A stretch of DNA of 8,027 nt, from the NCBI RefSeq assembly GCF_009711475.1, contig NZ_SMMD01000775.1, positions 1 to 8,027 of the forward strand. Reading direction: 5' to 3'. Origin of the DNA: Fulvivirga aurantia (GTDB taxonomy: Bacteria > Bacteroidota > Bacteroidia > Cytophagales > Cyclobacteriaceae). Shown here piece by piece: positions 1 to 5,542 of the stretch (positions are counted from its first letter, which is position 1; each line of letters opens with the position of its first letter). The position numbers were made by a program, and so were the translations under genes. The notes beneath the pieces are model-generated. The model was given only the letters and a program-made list of their open reading frames with translations. It was not told the origin of the DNA and did no database searches.

Positions 1-56
1 GGGGTTAATCGTTGTCTATAGTTGGCTTTATGATACAAGTATAACAACCAGCCCAT
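1..56 (-). CDS. Possible N-terminal fragment of an unknown gene leaving the left edge
   Basis: On the minus strand a reading frame stays open from about position 155 to the window edge. Its only in-frame ATG is at 56-54, giving 18 codons inside the window that begin MGWLLYLYHK, a hydrophobic stretch followed by a basic one. Upstream of that ATG the frame also reads plausibly as protein (it includes HFIGHQVEW), so the fragment could be the remnant of a longer or degraded gene, or simply chance. No promoter element is obvious. I do not recognise a family. The call is weak and rests only on the open frame and residue composition. Confidence 0.18.
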   Translation of the reverse strand, partial: MGWLLYLYHKANYRQRLT

Positions 57-161
57 AAATCCTAAACTCGAAACAGCCCATTCGACCTGGTGGCCGATAA
101 AGTGACATAACGCAAGGTGAGTATACTTTCCTATGTACTCAAAAAATCTGCTTTATAATCG

Positions 162-171
162 CTTAATTAAG
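162..171. repeat. 10-bp perfect palindrome upstream of the anchor-L gene
   Basis: CTTAATTAAG reads the same on both strands and lies about 50 bases before the ATG at 222. The 1-221 region is AT-rich and otherwise holds no convincing signal. The closest thing to a Bacteroidota -7 box is TACTTTTC at 191-198, one mismatch from TAnnTTTG. The palindrome could be an operator or chance in AT-rich sequence. Confidence 0.25.
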
Positions 172-221
172 ATAATTCATTAAAAATCACTACTTTTCTT
201 TAAGAATCTATAGTGACCGTG

Positions 222-1517
222 ATGAGATGTGCCCTGAGATTGATTACGCTGCTGTTGTCTATTCTGTCTTTTCAGAATTACGCTCATGGTCAGATAGACA
301 CAACTCAAACTGCTAAATATCTGGTAGAAGAAATACTCTTAGGGAGTGGTGTGCTTACAGGAAATGTCACATTTACAGGTGAGAAACACGCAATTGGTTT
401 ATATAATGACTCCACAAACCAATTAGGTATCGAACAAGGCATTGTGCTCACTTCCGGCAATGCTTATTACGTACTCGGACCGAATAAAACACCACGATCC
501 GGATGGGCAAGTAATGCGCCTGGTGATGAAGAGCTTGACAAAATAGCCAGAGGCAAGACTTATGATGCTTCAGTACTTGAGTTTGATTTTGTTACGCATT
601 CAGAACAAGTATCTTTTGAATTTGTGTTTGCCTCTGAAGAATACCTGGAGTATGTAGGCTCTAAGTTTAATGATGTTTTTGCTTTCTTCTTAACCGATCC
701 GGAAGGTGAGAAAACAAATATCGCCAAATTGCCAGACGGGATAACTCCGATCACTGTAAATACCGTAAATCATAAAATGAACGCGAATTTTTATGTAGAC
801 AATGCTTATACCAATGTGACTGACCCATTCATTTGGGATGTGAGAAACAGAAAAGTAATAACTAATGAAAACTACCTGCAAGAGGAGCAGCCACCCAAGT
901 ATTTTACCCAATTTGATGGGTTTACTACAGTATTAAAAGCGCAAGCTACAGTAATACCCAACAAGGTTTATCATATAAAAATAGCCATCGCAGATGTTGG
1001 TGATGGTATTTTAGATTCCGGAGTATTTTTAAAAGCAGGTTCCTTTAGCAGCTCCGGCCAGCAGGTTGTAAAAGTTGATAATCATTTTGAAAGTGAAAAT
1101 ACGACTAAAGCTGTCGAGCGATTAAAGAAAAAGTCAATTACTTACCCCAAGGCCAACGAAACAGTAATTAAAATAAAGCCAAGTACACAATCAGCAATCA
1201 TAGAATTTGACTTTGACAAAGCATCTTTATCAGAGGCTGCATATAGTGAAATAGAAAATGTATTTGCCACCTGGTCTAAAAATTCGATTCAAAAATTAGA
1301 AATCACAGGGCATACTGATAATTATGGTTCTGATGGCTATAATATAGATCTCTCAAAAAGACGCGCACAAGTGGTAGCCCAGGCCTTGCAAACGCTAGGT
1401 ATTCCTAAAACTCATTTAATAGTAGAATATTACGGAGAAAAACAGCCTCTAAAAAATAATAACAGTGATTTTGGCAGGGCAAGAAACAGGCGCGTAGAGA
1501 TTAAAATTCTTCATTAG
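222..1517 (+). CDS. Secreted choice-of-anchor L protein with C-terminal OmpA peptidoglycan-binding domain
   Basis: This 431-residue envelope protein has a signal peptide at residues 1-24 (hydrophobic core, cleavage near AHG-Q). A choice-of-anchor L domain follows at about 32-275, recognised by its SGVLTGNVTFTG-like opening, GIVLTSGNA, FEFVFASEEY, FNDVFAFFL and late DVGDGILDSGVFL segments. A charged linker leads to an OmpA-like domain at about 320-431. That domain has EFDFDK, GHTDNYGSDGYN, SKRRA and FGRARNRRVEI. D366 and R381 are spaced like the diaminopimelate-binding Asp and Arg of OmpA, so peptidoglycan binding is expected. The open frame begins at a GTG at 213, but the ATG at 222 gives a better signal peptide and is preferred. 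The anchor-L part has no known enzymatic role; adhesion or surface display is only inferred. No type IX secretion C-terminal domain is present. The stop overlaps that of the convergent gene by 4 nt. Confidence 0.87.
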   Translation: MRCALRLITLLLSILSFQNYAHGQIDTTQTAKYLVEEILLGSGVLTGNVTFTGEKHAIGLYNDSTNQLGIEQGIVLTSGNAYYVLGPNKTPRSGWASNAPGDEELDKIARGKTYDASVLEFDFVTHSEQVSFEFVFASEEYLEYVGSKFNDVFAFFLTDPEGEKTNIAKLPDGITPITVNTVNHKMNANFYVDNAYTNVTDPFIWDVRNRKVITNENYLQEEQPPKYFTQFDGFTTVLKAQATVIPNKVYHIKIAIADVGDGILDSGVFLKAGSFSSSGQQVVKVDNHFESENTTKAVERLKKKSITYPKANETVIKIKPSTQSAIIEFDFDKASLSEAAYSEIENVFATWSKNSIQKLEITGHTDNYGSDGYNIDLSKRRAQVVAQALQTLGIPKTHLIVEYYGEKQPLKNNNSDFGRARNRRVEIKILH

Positions 1518-1966
1518 AATTTTAGGCGAACCTCATCTGAGTATTCCACCGGTACTCGTACAGGCCAGCCATGTACACTTACTTTTATATAGCCTTTATA
1601 GAAAACTTCTTTTTTTCTGCCTCCCAGAAGGCCGATGATATTTTGTAGTGCTCCTTCTTCTTTTATATCGAAAGTGGCATCTAATGGCACTTTAAAGTTA
1701 GATTTTGCCGGCACTTTAGTTTTCATCGACTGATTAATAACCCCTATTGGTTTCCCATTTAGGTGCACCCCAATATCTACACTTTTAATCTTCATTTTTA
1801 CATCGTTGGGATTGTAGAAATAAGCATCGGCATTGAGGTAGGCTTTAGTGCCCTGTACTTTCGACACCTTAATATTACCTACACCTTTGAAAACAGGCAC
1901 CTCCTCAGGACGAGTGCAACCTATCATCATCACAATTCCGAGCAAAATCAAAATATTCCTACGCAT
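1514..1966 (-). CDS. LEA type 2 (WHy-domain) lipoprotein
   Basis: A 150-residue protein with a type II signal peptide: basic MRRN start, hydrophobic core, and lipobox MIGC with the lipidated Cys at 17. The mature part, about residues 28-150, is a single beta-rich domain like the LEA_2/WHy family. It has alternating strands, the typical YNPND at 51-55, a following segment of the IGVHLNGKPIG type, and a closing VPVEYSDEVRLKF strand. LEA2/WHy proteins are linked to desiccation and stress protection in plants. In Bacteroidota, small lipoproteins of this type are common but of unproven function. Acidic residues at +4/+5 after Cys (CTRPEE) may influence sorting, but this is weak. The gene is divergent from the oxygenase gene across about 100 bp. 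Two imperfect -7 candidates lie upstream: TAAACTTTG (1990-1982, one extra spacer base) and TAGGCTTG (2008-2001, one mismatch). Confidence 0.8.
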   Translation of the reverse strand: MRRNILILLGIVMMIGCTRPEEVPVFKGVGNIKVSKVQGTKAYLNADAYFYNPNDVKMKIKSVDIGVHLNGKPIGVINQSMKTKVPAKSNFKVPLDATFDIKEEGALQNIIGLLGGRKKEVFYKGYIKVSVHGWPVRVPVEYSDEVRLKF

Positions 1967-2042
1967 TCTCTCTCTAGACTACAAAGTTTAAAATATGTTA
2001 CAAGCCTAACGATAATCATACCAAAATAACATAGAATGAGAT

Positions 2043-2050
2043 TATCTTTG
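2043..2050 (+). promoter_or_regulatory. Bacteroidota-type -7 promoter element for the oxygenase gene
   Basis: TATCTTTG is an exact match to the Bacteroidota sigma-A -7 consensus TAnnTTTG, 19 bases before the ATG at 2070. It predicts a very short leader of about a dozen bases. I see no clear -33 TTG at the expected distance upstream. Confidence 0.6.
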
Positions 2051-2069
2051 CATCAACATATACATAAAA

Positions 2070-2708
2070 ATGCAGGTAGCTACTGTAAATTGGCTTGAGC
2101 ACATCGCCAATGATTTAGCAGAACAAGGTTTTGCTATTGAAGATAACTTCTTATCACCAGGAGAAGTCGATGAGATTCTTCATGTTTTCGATATTCACAG
2201 AGAAAATGATAGGTTTAAAAAAGCAGGGATAGGCAAATCAGATGATTTTCTGGTAGACAAGTCCATACGTGGTGATTATATTACCTGGGTAGACCCAAAA
2301 AATGCTTACCCACCCGTACAGCGCTTTTTACAGAAAGTTGAAGAGTTGAAGGAATACCTCAATCAAACCTGCTTTTTAGGCATTCAGGATTATGAAACGC
2401 ATTTCACTATATACCCTGAAGGCAGCTTTTATGCCCGGCATCTCGATCAGTTTAAAAACACTGGTAACAGAAAAATATCATTTATCTGCTACCTCAACCA
2501 GGTGTGGGATCATGATAATGGCGGCCATTTGAGGTTGTACCTCGAAGATGGGCCTACTGACATATTGCCTATTGCCGGAAGACTTGCTTGTTTTGTTTCC
2601 TCAGAGATTGAACATGAGGTAATGGTTTGTAATAAATCAAGATATAGCCTTACCGGTTGGATGCTCAACCAGAAGAAAGAGCTCGATTTCTTAATTAATC
2701 ACGCCTAA
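2070..2708 (+). CDS. 2-oxoglutarate/Fe(II) dioxygenase, EGLN/SM-20-like prolyl 4-hydroxylase
   Basis: This 212-residue, probably cytoplasmic protein (no signal peptide) has the double-stranded beta-helix of 2-oxoglutarate/Fe(II) oxygenases. These enzymes couple oxidative decarboxylation of 2-oxoglutarate to hydroxylation, usually of a prolyl residue in this branch. The Fe ligands are H124-x-D126 (YARHLDQF) and H182 (IEHEV), and R191 (RYSLTGW) should bind the 2-oxoglutarate carboxylate. Several segments match animal HIF prolyl hydroxylases: IRGDYITW at 66-73 (PHD2 has IRGDKITW), YLN with W146 and then GGHLR at 151-155 (PHD2 has YLNKDW then GGILR), and RYSLTGW (PHD2 has RYAITVW). In Pseudomonas a related enzyme hydroxylates a proline of EF-Tu, so EF-Tu is a reasonable but unproven substrate. 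The length fits a single-domain bacterial enzyme. It has its own promoter-like box, and its stop overlaps that of the convergent amidohydrolase by 4 nt. Confidence 0.87.
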   Translation: MQVATVNWLEHIANDLAEQGFAIEDNFLSPGEVDEILHVFDIHRENDRFKKAGIGKSDDFLVDKSIRGDYITWVDPKNAYPPVQRFLQKVEELKEYLNQTCFLGIQDYETHFTIYPEGSFYARHLDQFKNTGNRKISFICYLNQVWDHDNGGHLRLYLEDGPTDILPIAGRLACFVSSEIEHEVMVCNKSRYSLTGWMLNQKKELDFLINHA

Positions 2709-3814
2709 TCTTCAGGGAAAAGCGACTTATCAATGCCCGGTATAATTTTTAAGGCATTTTTATAATAAAGCTTTCTGAGTACTTCATCTGATAAATCAAG
2801 GCCATACATTCGCCAGAATGCGTGGTAGCGCTTGTAATAAGGAAAATACTCATCTGCTGTTTCTAACACCCGGAAGTAGGTATAATATTCTTCCGGGTTC
2901 CAGGAATCTTTACCAAACATCACACGGTCCTGGTATTTGGTTAAAAAAGCATTGGCAAATCGCGGCTGTCGGCCAAGCTCGGCTATGACAGCACCTATTT
3001 CACCATACATGTTAGGGTATTTATCCATCAACTCGGCCATTTTGCCCAGGTCGTTGGCGTACCATCCCATATGTGCATTAATAAAAGTAGTGTTTGGGTG
3101 TTTTTCAAAAACATGATGTTGCTCATCAATAATAGTCTGCCAAGGGGCGGGGTCAGTATCTGAGCGTTTTCTTCTTGGTCTTACTTTTAGCTCAAGCCAT
3201 CTCTCATTATTTTCATCGTGGGGTTGCCAAAAGGGTGCAGGATCAGCAGCATGTATGAGTACAGGGATACCAAGCTCACCACATTTTGCCCATACTGGAT
3301 CTATTCTTTCATCGTCAATAGATATCCTCTCTCCATCTACTAAAGCCATGGTCTGGCTTTTATAAATTTTAAGGCCTTTTGCTCCTCTTTCTACATCCTT
3401 TTCAATTTGTTTGACCGTATTATCAGTCCAGTTTTTCTCATTTATAGCACTTATATCAATATTGGTGAATACGATAAAGCGATTGGGTGCATTCTCATTT
3501 ACATTTTCAAGCGACTGTATAAGGTGTTCATCAGAGCCTCTTCCACGGCCACTCAGATTCACCATCACTGCCATATTCAGCTTATCCATCTCTGCCACAG
3601 TTTTACTTAAATCCTGAGTGGGCATGCTAAATTGGTGATTGTGCACATCAATAAATGGGTATTTAGCTCGTTTGACAGGATTTTCCGGTACTACTAAAGT
3701 AGAAGGCGGGTCATACGCCTCCCAATCCATTTGTTTACTTTCTGTAGGTGCCTCCTGGCTACGGCATGTGATGAAACTGATCAACAAGAGCGATGTTATA
3801 AGAAGTTTGTTCAT
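2705..3814 (-). CDS. Exported amidohydrolase-family (amidohydrolase_2) metal-dependent hydrolase
   Basis: A 369-residue hydrolase with an N-terminal export signal (residues 1-19). Cys17 in FITC resembles a lipobox, but Thr at -1 is atypical, so lipidation is uncertain. The catalytic part (about 50-365) is a TIM-barrel of the amidohydrolase_2 type. The expected metal-site residues are visible: H58 and H60 (DVHNH), H188 (VLIHAAD), H248 (INAHMGW) and D303 (FGKDSW). K149 (GLKIYKS) could be a further active-site residue. The family includes decarboxylases and hydrolases of lactones, amides and esters, so the substrate cannot be read from the sequence. The extracytoplasmic location suggests a scavenging or cell-envelope role. 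It is divergent from the TPR gene and converges with the oxygenase gene with overlapping stops. No operon partner is seen. Confidence 0.85.
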   Translation of the reverse strand: MNKLLITSLLLISFITCRSQEAPTESKQMDWEAYDPPSTLVVPENPVKRAKYPFIDVHNHQFSMPTQDLSKTVAEMDKLNMAVMVNLSGRGRGSDEHLIQSLENVNENAPNRFIVFTNIDISAINEKNWTDNTVKQIEKDVERGAKGLKIYKSQTMALVDGERISIDDERIDPVWAKCGELGIPVLIHAADPAPFWQPHDENNERWLELKVRPRRKRSDTDPAPWQTIIDEQHHVFEKHPNTTFINAHMGWYANDLGKMAELMDKYPNMYGEIGAVIAELGRQPRFANAFLTKYQDRVMFGKDSWNPEEYYTYFRVLETADEYFPYYKRYHAFWRMYGLDLSDEVLRKLYYKNALKIIPGIDKSLFPED

Positions 3815-3832
3815 AAGGCGTTGTATTGATGA

Positions 3833-3840
3833 AAAACTTA
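3833..3840 (-). promoter_or_regulatory. Candidate -7 element for the amidohydrolase gene
   Basis: Read on the minus strand, this is TAAGTTTT, one mismatch from TAnnTTTG, about 19 bases before the ATG at 3814-3812. The spacing matches that of the oxygenase promoter, but the mismatch at the conserved G makes it only a candidate. Confidence 0.3.
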
Positions 3841-3866
3841 ACGATATGCCGTGGTAAAGGTTATGA

Positions 3867-3881
3867 TCAGTGATCGACTGA
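3867..3881. promoter_or_regulatory. Inverted repeat between divergent promoters
   Basis: TCAGT-GATCG-ACTGA has 5-base arms that are exact reverse complements around a 5-base centre. It sits between the candidate promoters of the amidohydrolase and TPR genes, about 30 bases before the TATATTTG box. The position suits a shared regulator site, but the arms are short and chance is possible. Confidence 0.25.
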
Positions 3882-3911
3882 CTAAACGTGTATAAATTTC
3901 TGAAATAAAAC

Positions 3912-3919
3912 TATATTTG
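3912..3919 (+). promoter_or_regulatory. Bacteroidota-type -7 promoter element for the TPR gene
   Basis: TATATTTG is an exact TAnnTTTG match, 53 bases before the ATG at 3973, which would give a leader of about 45-48 bases. A second, poorer match (TAAATTTTG at 3959-3967, one extra spacer base) lies only 5 bases before the ATG and would give an almost leaderless transcript. Confidence 0.5.
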
Positions 3920-3972
3920 ATCTAGAGGCTGCTTAAACATTCTTAGTCTCATATAAAGTAAATTTTGCCCCT

Positions 3973-5079
3973 ATGAAATACATACTTTCCATCATATGCT
4001 TAACACTTGCAGGATCTCTACTTGCTCAAAATGAACCATTCGAACAGGGAATGGCCAGTCTGGAAGCGGGTAATTTCAAAACTGCCATAACGTATTTTTC
4101 TAAAGCGATTGATGAAAACCCAAAAAGTAAAGCGGTTTTCAATCAAAGAGGCTTTGCCAAAAACCAGTTAGGTGATTTTTATGGAGCGATTGGTGACTAT
4201 AATTTTGCTTTAGATATAGACTCAACATTTGCAGAGGCGCTAAATAATAGAGGAGAGGCAAAATTTAACCTTGGTGATGATTATGGCGCTATTGAAGACT
4301 ATGATAAAGCGATTAAAAACAAATCTGATTTTGCCCAGGCCTACAACAATCGCGGGTTTGCCAAATATAATGTAGAAGACTTACAAGGTGCATATTTTGA
4401 TTTTTCTAAAGCCATAGAAATTGATCCTAACGATGGCGATAAATACTTTAACCGTGCGGTTGTAAAAGCTGAGCTCGAAGAGTACATAAGCGCTATTGAT
4501 GATTACAACAAGTCGATTTCACTTGATGGAGAAGATGCCGATGTGTTTAACTATAGAGGCGTAGCCAAATATAGCATTGGGGAAGTAGATGAAGCCATTA
4601 AAGATTATAATAAAGCAATAGAGCTAGACCCTGAAGACCCAATAAAATATGAAAATAGAGCACTGGCCCACAGTGCCAATGAAGATTATGAGAAAGCGCT
4701 CGCTGATTATGACAAGTCGATTTCGCTTTTTGATGAAGATCCTGATGCTTATAATCTCAGAGGAGTTATAAAGTACAACTTAGAAAATAATGAAGGGGCC
4801 ATTGAAGACTATACCAAAGCCATTTCACTTGACCCCTACAACCCTGTTTACTATGACAATCGTGCTTTATCTTATACCGCTTTAGAAAAATATGAAGAGG
4901 CTATTAAAGACTATTCTTACAGCATCGAGCTTTTCCCTACTGACCCGGAGGCCTTTCACCAAAGAGGTCTGGCTAAAATAAATAAGGGTGATAATTATGA
5001 CGGTTGCTTAGACCTCAATACCGCTTTAGAATTAGGCTCTGAAGACGCCATAGCATCAATAAAGGCGAATTGTAAGTAA
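3973..5079 (+). CDS. Secreted tetratricopeptide-repeat protein with ten uninterrupted TPRs
   Basis: A 368-residue protein with a signal peptide at residues 1-19 (ending LLAQ). It then consists of exactly ten contiguous 34-residue tetratricopeptide repeats (20-359) and a 9-residue tail. The units carry the usual TPR pattern: N-R-G/A near position 5-7, G/A at 20, and F/Y-x-x-A-I ending in P near 32. TPR solenoids bind peptides or proteins and act as scaffolds. No catalytic domain is present, so the partner is unknown. Export places it in the periplasm or at the surface. Units from the fourth on alternate: 4, 6, 8 and 10 have RG at the helix start, while 5, 7 and 9 have NRA. This suggests a 68-residue two-TPR module was duplicated. 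An exact TAnnTTTG box lies upstream. The stop is 2 nt from the stop of the convergent lipoprotein gene. Confidence 0.9.
   Translation: MKYILSIICLTLAGSLLAQNEPFEQGMASLEAGNFKTAITYFSKAIDENPKSKAVFNQRGFAKNQLGDFYGAIGDYNFALDIDSTFAEALNNRGEAKFNLGDDYGAIEDYDKAIKNKSDFAQAYNNRGFAKYNVEDLQGAYFDFSKAIEIDPNDGDKYFNRAVVKAELEEYISAIDDYNKSISLDGEDADVFNYRGVAKYSIGEVDEAIKDYNKAIELDPEDPIKYENRALAHSANEDYEKALADYDKSISLFDEDPDAYNLRGVIKYNLENNEGAIEDYTKAISLDPYNPVYYDNRALSYTALEKYEEAIKDYSYSIELFPTDPEAFHQRGLAKINKGDNYDGCLDLNTALELGSEDAIASIKANCK
4030..5049 (+). repeat. Ten 102-bp TPR-coding repeats with a 204-bp higher-order period
   Basis: Each 102-bp unit encodes one TPR, with no insertions across 1020 bp. The higher-order 204-bp period also shows at nucleotide level: ACAAGTCGATTTC occurs at 4508 and again at 4712, exactly 204 bases apart. 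Units are otherwise well diverged at the DNA level, so the expansion is old rather than an unstable tandem array. Confidence 0.75.
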
Positions 5080-5081
5080 GG

Positions 5082-5483
5082 CTATCTATTGCTTACCTTG
5101 TTGTTGGTGTTGGAGTGATTGATTACTGTCACACGCATTTGCTCAATGGCTTCATCGGAAAAACCCATTTTGTCTGGCACTTCAAATTTTAATACCTCTG
5201 TGAGGTATGCCTCACAATTGTCTCCATTAGCATCATGGCATAAAATAACCGAAAAATCTGGTGGATAAACAGCTGTAATTACATCTGGCCAACTCAACTC
5301 GAAGTCATGAGATTTACAACCTCCGGAGTAACTCACGCTTACGTGTAGCATTTGGTCTATGACATTTACCTCATTAATCACGAAAGCGTCTGAACGCGGG
5401 CTTTCAACGGGAATGACAACGTCATTGTCTGACAAACAACCCGCAAGTGTCAATATTAAGGCACTAAAAATTATATTTCTCAT
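5082..5483 (-). CDS. Small Cys/His-containing lipoprotein of unknown function
   Basis: A 133-residue lipoprotein with an MRN start, hydrophobic core and lipobox LAGC (Cys16). A longer open frame starts at a GTG at 5543, but the ATG at 5483 gives a proper type II signal peptide and is preferred. After Cys comes LSDND, which resembles the S-D-x-D surface-export signals described for Bacteroidota lipoproteins, so outer-face display is possible. The mature part looks like one small beta-rich domain. It has YSGGCKSHDFEL (52-63) with C56 and H59, then CHDANGDNCEAY (82-93) with C82, H83, D84, D88 and C90. I recall the same GGC-x2-H and H-D/N-x3-D-x-C pattern from uncharacterised Bacteroidota lipoproteins, but I cannot name the family. 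The residues could form disulfides or a metal site. The gene lies 59 nt downstream of the ABC fusion gene on the same strand, so it might be co-transcribed, though it may also have its own promoter. Confidence 0.72.
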   Translation of the reverse strand: MRNIIFSALILTLAGCLSDNDVVIPVESPRSDAFVINEVNVIDQMLHVSVSYSGGCKSHDFELSWPDVITAVYPPDFSVILCHDANGDNCEAYLTEVLKFEVPDKMGFSDEAIEQMRVTVINHSNTNNKVSNR

Positions 5484-5515
5484 GGTTCTAAGTATTTCTA
5501 TAAAGACCCTTAAAC

Positions 5516-5523
5516 CAATTATA
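5516..5523 (-). promoter_or_regulatory. Candidate promoter element for the small lipoprotein gene
   Basis: Read on the minus strand this is TATAATTG, one mismatch from TAnnTTTG, 32 bases before the ATG at 5483. It lies in the 59-bp gap after the ABC fusion gene and would allow expression apart from the ABC operon. A weak call, since AT-rich gaps give such matches by chance. Confidence 0.25.
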
Positions 5524-5542
5524 AAGTTGGAAAATGTAACCA

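Noticed and set aside
690..911. A 73-codon minus-strand frame inside the anchor-L gene
   Set aside because: It has no family features and is fully covered by a coding region with clear domain motifs on the other strand.
1763..2029. An 88-codon plus-strand frame opposite the LEA lipoprotein and running into the divergent gap
   Set aside because: The sequence is low in protein-like features, and the minus strand has an intact signal peptide and LEA-type domain in the same place.
3407..3857. Three short plus-strand frames inside and beyond the amidohydrolase gene
   Set aside because: They overlap one another in different frames and the well-supported amidohydrolase; none has a recognisable motif or promoter.
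5072..5096. Hairpin GTAAG ... CTTAC at the TPR/lipoprotein junction as a terminator
   Set aside because: The stem is only five base pairs with an 11-base loop and no T-run, so it is not a convincing terminator.
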